DNA from: CBFDBF01 sp050304615 | GTDB lineage: Bacteria; Pseudomonadota; Gammaproteobacteria; Chromatiales; Chromatiaceae | Assembly (NCBI GenBank): GCA_050304615.1 | Contig: JBNLDW010000004.1 | Location: 1-64,000 of the forward strand | Length of the DNA stretch: 64,000 nucleotides | Reading direction: 5' to 3' | In this document: one piece after another, positions 32,868-40,247 of the stretch | Layout: each line of letters begins with the position of its first letter | Numbering within the stretch: the first letter of the stretch is position 1 | The notes under the pieces: generated by a model | Told to the model about the DNA's origin: nothing | Seen by the model: the letters and a program-made list of their open reading frames with translations, nothing else | Databases searched by the model: none | Made by a program: the position numbers and the translations under genes

Positions 32868-35057
32868 CTATTCTTTACTAATCGTTACCGATACAGTCCC
32901 TCTGTTTTTGCCTTTTTCCCATCTATACGGCAGATCCCACTCAGGTAGAAGACCAAATACGGCGTCGTTGACGTATAGAAACAGCTCGCCATTTGAGCGT
33001 GCTGTATAGGTAAACGATCCAACACCAAGAGGAAAGGTTTCATAACCTGCGTCATCGATTTTGCCATGCAGTTTGAACCAGGGTTCACCCAGGTGGCGTC
33101 TAAACGGCACACAGACAAAGAGTTCTTTTGATGTATAACCATCCTGGTTTGCCTTGTTGTCTCCATCTTTCAAGGTGGCATCAGGCACGATGAAACTATA
33201 GGTCTCACCTTTTTCCATATTGATACCGGTCGCTAAACAGGCATTACTCACATCCAGATTGACTGTCGCCGGTAATGAGACGGTTTGCGATGGCTCAGAG
33301 CCGTCACACAAGGTGCCAGTGGTATACCGCAGATGAAATGCGACGCCATTTACGGCAGCAATCAGCAGATACAGAATCAGCACAAACGCCCAAAAGGCAC
33401 CGAACCAGACGGTGAATGTCTTGAAGTGAGTCTGTCCCAACCCTCTTAACCTGCTGGTTAATGTTGGCTTCCATGTGGGAGGTGTACTAACCTGGAGCAG
33501 GGATGACCAGGCATATGTGGCTGCCGTACTTGTTGCTTCTGCTGCCTTGTATCGCAACCAGAATAACACGCCAAAGGCAAAAACAAAGCCCCATAACCAT
33601 GCTGGATGCTGTCGTAGCGCATCAAACCAGGCCACAATAAAGTCGGGGAGAGTATTGATGATCAGCTTTAATACAGGATCAATCGCACAGGCAGTGCCAA
33701 TACAGATACCGCCCTTATCCCAGTCGAGGAAAAAACGCGATGCAATCAGCAGCAGCGTAGTGAAAAGCAGTGCTATATAGATCCCCCGGCGCCATAAGAT
33801 AATATCCCACGCATAGTTGAGTGAAGCGTCACGTCTGCTTGCCTGATCAGCGGTTTCATATTTATGATCTTTGCCATCGGTCGCAATAACTTCATAGTTT
33901 GCCGGTATACCTGTAGGTGCATACGGCAGACAGTGATCTCTAATACGCTCGAGTACACTACGGTGTATCTTTGGTGATGCAATCGTCACACCAGCCTGCT
34001 TATCGTTACATAAATGCTCAATATTGCGAGGCTTATAGCGGTAATAGACCGCTAAACCAGAACGTGAATCATGCTGTGGCCCATTCCAGTCTGATTGGCT
34101 GGTGTAGAGATTACGCAGTGATTCGACAAACACCAATCCTTTACTCGTCTCATTTGCCTCGACACGACTAATCATCCAATCCAGCGTCACCAGTGACAGA
34201 CTATCGTTAGGATAACCACCGCCCACATCAGTGTGCACACCGGGAAACCAGACCTGTTCTATGCGATTACTATCTTTAACATTCTCATTCCACAGAAGAG
34301 GATGAAAGGACTGTCGCTCATCATCCACCGAGACAGCATGACAGGCTTGTAGTACTTTAGAAGAAAGGTTTTGATCACAAAAACGGAGGGGAGATATCAG
34401 TATATCCCAGAGCGTCGCAATCTCGTCAATCGGAAACCCATAGGCATCCACGGTATCCCAGACGCCCAGGAAAGTAATCTTCGGTTCATAGTCTGAGTGT
34501 TTTACCGGTGTCTTACAGAACAGCCAACACCAGAGTCGACTCAGTAAACCGCGTATTTTGCATCTGCGTTGATTGCTGCTGTTATTATCGCGGTTGCTTC
34601 TGCGGTAGTAGCGGTAATTTTCGTGCGCAAACTTATCCAGTTGCTTTTCATCCTTGTAATATGTGCAAAGCCCGACATTAGCAACAAAATCGGCCAACAC
34701 GCGTACCGTAAAGGCACCACGACTGAAACCGAACATGTAGATTTTGTCGTCCTCTTCTGGCGGCAGCGCTTGCGCTTGACTGTCGGCATTAGCATTATTC
34801 TGATTTGCGGCGGCATCGATGAAGTTGCGACAGAGGTATTTATACATCTCAATAACATTGCGCTTCATCCCGTACCCGAATGCACCACCCAGCGCCTTGA
34901 GAACCGCATTCTTCTGCGTACCGACCCCATCGTCATACAGGGCGATCTGGTTATCATCGTGCAAATCCAACGTCTGATACAGACGCCAAACGTTTGTTTT
35001 ATTCTTTTTTGCTGCACTGTTACCTGTGCCATCCGAGAGTAAAACAATATTTTTCAT
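32868..35057 (-). CDS. DUF2235 (Tle1-like) alpha/beta-hydrolase, membrane-anchored
   Basis: A 729-residue protein of the DUF2235 family, which includes the type VI secreted phospholipase Tle1. The start MKNIVLLSDGTGNSAAKKNKTNVWRLY, nucleophile motif MFGFSRGAFTVR (Ser112), FLGVWDTVDAYG and WFPGVHTDVGGGY (acid and His) fit the hydrolase fold. Unlike soluble Tle1 it has three hydrophobic segments from about residue 430 to 590 and a beta-rich C-terminal tail with two Cys, so it may be membrane bound. No VgrG, PAAR or Hcp gene is near. Low-GC island location and flanking direct repeats suggest transfer. Confidence 0.9.
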   Translation of the reverse strand: MKNIVLLSDGTGNSAAKKNKTNVWRLYQTLDLHDDNQIALYDDGVGTQKNAVLKALGGAFGYGMKRNVIEMYKYLCRNFIDAAANQNNANADSQAQALPPEEDDKIYMFGFSRGAFTVRVLADFVANVGLCTYYKDEKQLDKFAHENYRYYRRSNRDNNSSNQRRCKIRGLLSRLWCWLFCKTPVKHSDYEPKITFLGVWDTVDAYGFPIDEIATLWDILISPLRFCDQNLSSKVLQACHAVSVDDERQSFHPLLWNENVKDSNRIEQVWFPGVHTDVGGGYPNDSLSLVTLDWMISRVEANETSKGLVFVESLRNLYTSQSDWNGPQHDSRSGLAVYYRYKPRNIEHLCNDKQAGVTIASPKIHRSVLERIRDHCLPYAPTGIPANYEVIATDGKDHKYETADQASRRDASLNYAWDIILWRRGIYIALLFTTLLLIASRFFLDWDKGGICIGTACAIDPVLKLIINTLPDFIVAWFDALRQHPAWLWGFVFAFGVLFWLRYKAAEATSTAATYAWSSLLQVSTPPTWKPTLTSRLRGLGQTHFKTFTVWFGAFWAFVLILYLLIAAVNGVAFHLRYTTGTLCDGSEPSQTVSLPATVNLDVSNACLATGINMEKGETYSFIVPDATLKDGDNKANQDGYTSKELFVCVPFRRHLGEPWFKLHGKIDDAGYETFPLGVGSFTYTARSNGELFLYVNDAVFGLLPEWDLPYRWEKGKNRGTVSVTISKE

Positions 35058-35091
35058 ATTTGTATCTCCCTTACTTACACTCTGCTGTTAC

Positions 35092-35250
35092 AAACAATAG
35101 GGGTCAGACCACGATTTCTCATCCTTGCCTACTAAACAAATCCATAGATTCTGGAGTTGCCTGCTTTCGTGGCCGTCTTGGCATATTGCTACTCCCTTCC
35201 TTGGGTATCTGTTTCAATTAATAATCTAAAATCGTGGTCTGTCCCCTATT
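35092..35250. repeat. Inverted GGGGTCAGACC repeats enclosing a stub
   Basis: Right copy of the 30-bp direct repeat (35092-35121) faces an inverted near copy at 35228-35250 (AATAGGGGACAGACCACGAT on the minus strand). Between them the minus strand has GGAAGGGAG, an ATG and a 21-codon frame MPRRPRKQATPESMDLFSRQG. MPRRPR is the usual first segment of REP-associated (Y1/IS200-like) transposases, so this may be a transposase-gene stub in an internally deleted element. Confidence 0.6.
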
Positions 35251-35639
35251 CCCCATTTCAACTGCCATCCACTAGATGAATTCGCATTCTTCTCCACATG
35301 ACAGAGATGAAGACGGCTCGTAATCTTTGGTAGGTGGGTATGAAATTGGTTCGTCTGGCTTCATGACTCCCCCTAGGCAAGGTTTGTTCGAGTCTAATAG
35401 TCAGTTGTAAAACACACGCCAATATAGAAATATTCAACTAGCGCTGATATTGCAATATGCAGCGTCGGTAGTAATTTGCGCCTGGGACCGGGCTAAGGAT
35501 GGTTTCCTTTGGAGGGGAGAGCATCCTGCCTCAATCTTATATTCCCTTACTTCATGGTAGAAAATAACAGACTATTAGCCCTGGAGCAACGTCTGACGTA
35601 GAGCGTGCGAGGGCTATCTGAGCATATGATACTCCCCTC
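35251..35639. other. Intergenic region upstream of the DUF2235 unit
   Basis: A minus-strand frame of 30 codons (35272-35364, MKPDEPISYPPTKDYEPS then SSLSCGEECEFI) has GGGGAG directly before its ATG, but spacing is short and I do not count it as a gene. The rest shows no coding signal. Confidence 0.3.
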
Positions 35640-35775
35640 GGCACCTGCTCCTGCGTTGCTTTCGATATGGGCTCGTAGCGCCTACATCCCTGTAGGCGTC
35701 CCCACTAGTGGGGAGGGAATGCTCTATTTGTTTTGGACTCCCCCACCTAGCCTCCCCCGCTAGCGTGGGAGGAAC
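35640..35775. repeat. Palindromic extragenic repeat
   Basis: Contains CTCCCCTCGGC, the palindrome CGCCTACATCCCTGTAGGCG (35679-35698), CCCCACTAGTGGGG and CTCCCCCACCTAGCCTCCCC, in inverse order to the unit at 26695-26800. It ends just after the rhodanese gene and may end its transcript. Confidence 0.65.
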
Positions 35776-35788
35776 TGATTAGGGGATA

Positions 35789-36262
35789 TCAATACTCCCA
35801 ATCTTTAGGTTTTAGCTGATCCGGCCTGATCGGGGCGTTGAAGTATTCATCTGAGCTGTCCAGATCTACTCTGCTGCTCTGCTTGTCATGTAGCGGTTGT
35901 TCGTAGTCGTTCCAGCCACGCAGGCCAGTCTTGAGGGAGGTGACGTTTTTATACCCCATCTCCTGCATCGCCCTGGCGGCCAGTACGCTGCGGTAGCCGG
36001 AGCGGCAGACCACTACGATCTCATTTTCTCTTGCCCGCACCAGCTCGGGGATGGTCTCTTCATACTCCCACTCGCAGGCGGTCTCTAGAACCCCGCGCGG
36101 GACCGCCATGGAGCCGGGGATATGCATCAAGTCGTACTCGTATGGCTCGCGCACATCGATGATCAGCAGGTCGGGATTCTCTTGCAGGCGCTCTTCCAGA
36201 TCCCACGGCATCATCTCGGGGACATGTTCAAGACAGCGTTGCACCATATCCATATATTTCAT
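35789..36262 (-). CDS. Rhodanese-domain sulfurtransferase
   Basis: The 157-residue protein has one rhodanese domain (about residues 20-115) with IDVREPYEYDLMHIPGSM, and the catalytic loop VVVCRSGYRSVLAARAM with active Cys. A C-terminal tail ending RPDQLKPKDWEY is polar. It should transfer sulfane sulfur in the cytoplasm; no signal peptide. I chose the ATG at 36262 (MKYMDMVQR) since upstream residues to 36373 are unlike the family and the region upstream is also the fabI promoter zone. Divergent from fabI. Confidence 0.88.
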   Translation of the reverse strand: MKYMDMVQRCLEHVPEMMPWDLEERLQENPDLLIIDVREPYEYDLMHIPGSMAVPRGVLETACEWEYEETIPELVRARENEIVVVCRSGYRSVLAARAMQEMGYKNVTSLKTGLRGWNDYEQPLHDKQSSRVDLDSSDEYFNAPIRPDQLKPKDWEY

Positions 36263-36395
36263 GTTGTATACCCTGATTAAGTTAGGGGTTAATGGCCATG
36301 CCAGATGGCTTGCAGGTTCTTTTCCTGATCTGACTTTTCCGGTACTGTACACCTTATTAATAGATTCATACACACTACAAAGGTAGGAATATTAT

Positions 36396-37172
36396 ATGGG
36401 TTTTCTACAAGACAAAAAGATCCTTGTTACCGGGGTTGCCAGTAACCGCTCTATCGCTTGGGGTATCGCTCAGGCCATGCACCGTGAAGGGGCGCAACTG
36501 GCCTTCTCTTACCAGGGTGAGAAGCTAAAGAAACGGGCCGAGGAGTTTGCCGCTCAGTGTGGTTCCGATATTGTTTTGCCACTGGATGTATCCAGTGATG
36601 ATGAGATTGCCGGAGCTTTTAAAGAGCTGGGCAACGCTTGGGACGGTCTGGATAGTATTGTTCACTCTATCGCCTTTGCCCCGCGTGAAGAGCTGGAAGG
36701 TGGCTATATTGATGCGGTCACCCGCGAGGGGTTTGCTATGGCCCACGATATTAGTGCCTACAGCTTTGCCGCCCTGGCCAAGGCCGGGCGCGAGATGATG
36801 CAGGGGCGCAACGGCTCTCTGGTCACGATGACCTATCTGGGCGCGGTACGCACGGTTCCCAACTACAATGTTATGGGGGTTGCCAAGGCCAGCCTTGAGG
36901 CCAATGTGCGTTATCTGGCTGACTCTATGGGGCCGGATGGGATTCGGGTCAACGCGGTATCTGCAGGCCCGATACGCACCCTGGCTGCAGCCGGTATCAG
37001 TAACTTCCGCGGGATGTTGGAGGAGGCCGAGGCCAAGACTCCGCTCCGCCGTAACGTCACCATCGATGAGGTAGGTAACGCCGCTGCGTTTCTCTGCTCT
37101 GATCTAGCCTCTGGTATTACCGGTGATGTGTTGTATGTGGATTCTGGCTACCACATCCTGGCGATGGCCTGA
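36396..37172 (+). CDS. fabI: Enoyl-[acyl-carrier-protein] reductase (NADH)
   Basis: The 258-residue SDR-type enzyme performs the last step of fatty-acid elongation. It has the FabI nucleotide loop GVASNRSIAWGIAQAM, LPLDVSSD, SIAFAPREELEGG, the catalytic Y-x6-K as YNVMGVAKASLEANVRYLA, and the substrate loop AGPIRTLAAAGI. Length matches triclosan-sensitive FabI. A good AAGGTAGG site precedes the ATG. Near ppiD and hupB, as in many gammaproteobacteria. Confidence 0.97.
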   Translation: MGFLQDKKILVTGVASNRSIAWGIAQAMHREGAQLAFSYQGEKLKKRAEEFAAQCGSDIVLPLDVSSDDEIAGAFKELGNAWDGLDSIVHSIAFAPREELEGGYIDAVTREGFAMAHDISAYSFAALAKAGREMMQGRNGSLVTMTYLGAVRTVPNYNVMGVAKASLEANVRYLADSMGPDGIRVNAVSAGPIRTLAAAGISNFRGMLEEAEAKTPLRRNVTIDEVGNAAAFLCSDLASGITGDVLYVDSGYHILAMA

Positions 37173-37199
37173 TTCCAGGACTTGGCTTCAGGGCCTGTT

Positions 37200-37352
37200 G
37201 AAATATCCTTTTACTCCCCACCCTAACCCTCCCCGCTTGCGGGGAGGGGAAGATAGGTTGATATCTACATTTCTTGCGGGGAGGGAAAGATAGGTAGATA
37301 TCCACACTTCTTGCTGAGTGAAGCAAAGCGGTACTCCCCCAGGTATGTGGGA
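37200..37352. repeat. CCTCCCC-type palindromic repeat
   Basis: Two partial copies of CTCCCCGCTTGCGGGGAGGG are followed by AAGATAGGTTGATAT and AAGATAGGTAGATAT, a short direct duplication (second half starts near 37274), then CTCCCCCAGGTATGTGGGAG. It lies between the convergent fabI and ppiD genes and likely serves as a two-way terminator. Confidence 0.65.
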
Positions 37353-37366
37353 GTGGCTAGACTCTC

Positions 37367-39295
37367 CTATTCAGGTGTTCCCTGCCCTGTGGCTCCATCG
37401 ATCTCAATCTTAGCGCTATCTCGCAGGTTTTCGATCAGGTGTGAGATATGGCCGTTGCCGTTGCGCTCGCTCAGAGCGTTCAGCAAGTTATGCCTATCCT
37501 GCATAGTTACGCCTTCCATGTTACCGTCGGTTATCTCTTGCAGAGCGATTATGGCATAGTCTCCGCTTTCGAGCTCAACCCCGGCAAAGACCGGCTTCTC
37601 TTCCGCTGGACGTGGCATCCGAAACAGGCTGCGCATTATCTCTATTGGCAGCTCTCTGTTGTCGCGATTAACGGCATCTTTCTGTTGCAGTGATACCCCC
37701 TCGGCAGAGGCGGCCTGGCGTAAAGATTTACCACCAGATTCAAGCTGCCCAAGCAGCTGCTGACCTCTCTCTCTAGCCTTCTCTGATGCCTGCTGCATGC
37801 GTAGCTGTTGTTCAATCTCCGGCTGCACCTTATCCAGTGGCTTAAGGCTCGCATCCTCATGCTCTACTGCCCGTAGAACCAGCAGGTGTTCTGCCCCCAG
37901 TTCGATAATTTCACTATTACGCCCATCAAGCAGCACATCATCACTGAATGCTGCCGCAGTAACCTTGGGGGATGCCAAGACTCCACTGCCTCCATCCCTG
38001 GTTATCCATTCACTCTTCTGCACTTCTATCTTTAGGGCATGCGCCGCCGGCTCCAGGCTGTCTTGCTCCTCATAGGTTAAATTGGCGACCTGCGTTGAGT
38101 AGTCATAAAACAGCCGCACTGCCTCAGACTCCAGGTAATCCTTCTTTACCTGTTCCTGCACCTCTATAAAAGGTGGCGCTACCACCGGGCGAATGTCAGT
38201 GAGCTTAATGATATGAAATCCGAATGGGGTCTGTACCACTCCGCTGATCTCACCTTTGGCCAGCTTAAAAACAGCATCCTCGAAGCTCTTATCCATTACA
38301 CCAGCTTCAAAGAAATCGAGATCACCACCAGCATCCTTGGAGCCTGGATCCTGGGATAGCTCTTTGGCTACGGCAGCAAATGACTCTCCAGCCTGCACTC
38401 TCTTCAGGGCCGTTTCTGCCTTCTCACGCGCCACTGCAATATCATCCGCTGACGCGTCATCAGTAGTGGCAATCAGTATATGGCTAGCACGACGTTGTTC
38501 ACGGGACGCATAATCGCTCTTATGACCCTCATAATAACCACGCAAGGTCTCTTCATCGGCATTCAGGGTAGCTGCTATATTTTTAATATCAAGCTCAATG
38601 TACTCCAGGCGCACCCGCTCTGGTGACATAAACCTGTCCTGATGCTGTTGGTAATACTCCTCAATGGCCGCAGCTTCAACCAACACCTTATCCGTAAAAT
38701 GTTTGGCTGGAATAGTGATGTATTCGATCTTGCGCTGCTGCCAACGCAGACGAACGTTTTCTTCTAACTCGGTTGTGGTAAGCATGGCACTGTCGCTGAT
38801 GGCCCGCTGCAACTGCTCATTCAACATGGCCGTGCGTACCTGCTCAACAAACTCTGCCTCACTCATACCCTGTCTCTGCAGAGCAAGCTCATAGCGTTCT
38901 ATATCAAACTGTCCATCTACCTGAAACGCCGGTTGTTGGCGGATAAACTCCTGCACCACCTGGTCTCCCACTCTCATCCCCAACCTGGTTGCAAATTGGC
39001 GCATCAGATCACTGGATATCATTGCGCCTAGCACCTCTTTTCTCAGCAGTTCGTCATCGATCATCTCAGGCCGATAGTCACTACCCATCCGCCGCTTTAG
39101 GTTGGCCCTATACTGACGATAACTGTCCTCAAACTCACGCTTGGTGATCTTATGGTCGTTCACCGATGCCGCTACCGGTGGACCACCGATACCCAGATAC
39201 TCCTGGATTCCCCAGAGGGCAAACGGAATAGTAATGAGGATGACAATAACCCAGGCTATCCATCCCTGAGCACGATCTCTAATAGCTTGCAGCAT
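37367..39295 (-). CDS. ppiD: Periplasmic folding factor / peptidyl-prolyl isomerase D
   Basis: The 642-residue inner-membrane protein helps outer-membrane and secreted proteins fold. One N-terminal transmembrane helix (about 14-34, IAWVIVILITIPFALWGIQ) is followed by a SurA-N-like domain (REFEDSYRQYRANLKR), a parvulin domain (about 265-355; RASHILIATTDDA, AKELSQDPGSKDAGGDLDFF, PFGFHIIKL) and a second degenerate region. It is encoded downstream of lon, hupB and tRNA genes, as in E. coli. Confidence 0.95.
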   Translation of the reverse strand: MLQAIRDRAQGWIAWVIVILITIPFALWGIQEYLGIGGPPVAASVNDHKITKREFEDSYRQYRANLKRRMGSDYRPEMIDDELLRKEVLGAMISSDLMRQFATRLGMRVGDQVVQEFIRQQPAFQVDGQFDIERYELALQRQGMSEAEFVEQVRTAMLNEQLQRAISDSAMLTTTELEENVRLRWQQRKIEYITIPAKHFTDKVLVEAAAIEEYYQQHQDRFMSPERVRLEYIELDIKNIAATLNADEETLRGYYEGHKSDYASREQRRASHILIATTDDASADDIAVAREKAETALKRVQAGESFAAVAKELSQDPGSKDAGGDLDFFEAGVMDKSFEDAVFKLAKGEISGVVQTPFGFHIIKLTDIRPVVAPPFIEVQEQVKKDYLESEAVRLFYDYSTQVANLTYEEQDSLEPAAHALKIEVQKSEWITRDGGSGVLASPKVTAAAFSDDVLLDGRNSEIIELGAEHLLVLRAVEHEDASLKPLDKVQPEIEQQLRMQQASEKARERGQQLLGQLESGGKSLRQAASAEGVSLQQKDAVNRDNRELPIEIMRSLFRMPRPAEEKPVFAGVELESGDYAIIALQEITDGNMEGVTMQDRHNLLNALSERNGNGHISHLIENLRDSAKIEIDGATGQGTPE

Positions 39296-39410
39296 GATTA
39301 TTAAATCCGTGAAAGTAGAAGGCTAATCAATCTATCCAGTAACATAATATCTGATTACTTTTTTCCCCACCTTTTTACGAGGGGACAAACACAGGCAATC
39401 ATAACTTTCC

Positions 39411-39446
39411 TAAAAAAAACGGGGTATCACAATGATACCCCGTTTT
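39411..39446 (-). terminator. Rho-independent terminator after hupB-tRNA genes
   Basis: ACGGGGTATCA and TGATACCCCGT (39419-39443) form an 11-bp perfect hairpin with a CAA loop, followed on the minus strand by eight T residues (39411-39418). It ends the hupB-tRNA-Val-tRNA-Asp transcript before ppiD. Confidence 0.92.
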
Positions 39447-39455
39447 CTCGGACGC

Positions 39456-39532
39456 TGGCGGAGTGGACGGGACTCGAACCCGCGACCACCGGCGTGACAG
39501 GCCGGTATTCTAACCAACTGAACTACCACTCC
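39456..39532 (-). tRNA. tRNA-Asp (GUC)
   Basis: A 77-nt cloverleaf with CCA encoded: acceptor GGAGTGG/CCACTCC, D-arm TTCAGTTGGTTAGAA, anticodon loop CTGTCAC giving GTC, and T-arm GGGTTCGAGTCCC. Nearly the same as E. coli tRNA-Asp. Eight bases after tRNA-Val in one transcript. Confidence 0.97.
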
Positions 39533-39540
39533 AGATTCCA

Positions 39541-39616
39541 TGGTGGGTGCTGCAGGGATCGAACCTGCGACCCTCGCCTTGTAAGGGCGATGCTCTCCCA
39601 GCTGAGCTAAGCACCC
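39541..39616 (-). tRNA. tRNA-Val (UAC)
   Basis: A 76-nt cloverleaf: acceptor GGGTGCT/AGCACCC, D-arm AGCTCAGCTGGGAGAGC, anticodon loop CTTACAA giving TAC, T-arm with GGTTCGATCC, CCA encoded. It starts 13 bases after the hupB stop. Confidence 0.97.
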
Positions 39617-39629
39617 CAGGAAAAGCGCG

Positions 39630-39902
39630 CTAGTTTACGGCATCCTTAAGCGCTTTTCCAGCCTTAAAAGCAGGAGTTTTTGAAGCTTTGATCTGAATAG
39701 CGGCCCCAGTCTGTGGATTACGACCCATACGGGCAGCACGCTCACGTACGGTGAAAGAGCCAAAACCTACCAGTGAAACAGTATCACCTTTCTTCAGGGC
39801 AGCTGTAATAGAGTCAATCATGCCATCCAGGGCACGGCCTGCAGCCGCCTTGGAAATATCAGCGGTATCTGCAATTGCATCGATTATGTCCGATTTATTC
39901 AT
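39630..39902 (-). CDS. hupB: DNA-binding protein HU-beta
   Basis: The 90-residue nucleoid protein shows MNKSDIIDAIADTADISKAAAGRAL, GDTVSLVGFGSFTVRERAARMGRNPQTGAAIQI (the beta-arm with RNPxTG) and KTPAFKAGKALKDAVN. It follows lon and precedes two tRNA genes and ppiD. A GGGAG site precedes the ATG. It dimerises and bends DNA without strong sequence preference. Confidence 0.97.
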   Translation of the reverse strand: MNKSDIIDAIADTADISKAAAGRALDGMIDSITAALKKGDTVSLVGFGSFTVRERAARMGRNPQTGAAIQIKASKTPAFKAGKALKDAVN

Positions 39903-39954
39903 GAAAATTATTCTCCCTTCTGGTCGGAATCACGCCCTTTGGCAGCGCGAAAAT

Positions 39955-39960
39955 ATTATA
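39955..39960 (-). promoter_or_regulatory. -10 element of hupB
   Basis: A perfect TATAAT on the minus strand, 53 bp upstream of the hupB ATG. The -35 region is unclear (GGGTTT or TTTTCA). Confidence 0.45.
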
Positions 39961-40179
39961 AAAATTCAGGTTTATGAAAACCCCAAAACGCCGACAATTT
40001 ATACCAAGCTGGCGGAATGACTGTCAAGCTAAACAGCAGTTAAATGCACTATTTTTCGCATAGTAGTGCGGTTTTCAGCGGGATCAAGACAATACCCCGT
40101 ATACCTGTGGTTAAGTTACATTACTTCTGCAAAATCACACGTCTACACCAGCTGTCTCAATAGACACTTAACACTGGTT

Positions 40180-40201
40180 GCATGTATGACAACATACATG
40201 C
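40180..40201. repeat. Perfect palindrome in lon-hupB gap
   Basis: GCATGTATG and CATACATGC are separated by ACAA. No T-tract follows on the minus strand, so it is not a standard terminator; it could be an operator. The remaining gap (39961-40247) shows no gene. Confidence 0.6.
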
Positions 40202-40247
40202 GATTACACTGTTACAAATAAAACCGATGCAATATCAGCCTGTTGCA

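Noticed and set aside
35272..35364. 30-codon frame with GGGGAG before the ATG and a CGEEC ending
   Set aside because: Spacing to the ATG is too short and no neighbour suggests a peptide system; kept only as a remark.
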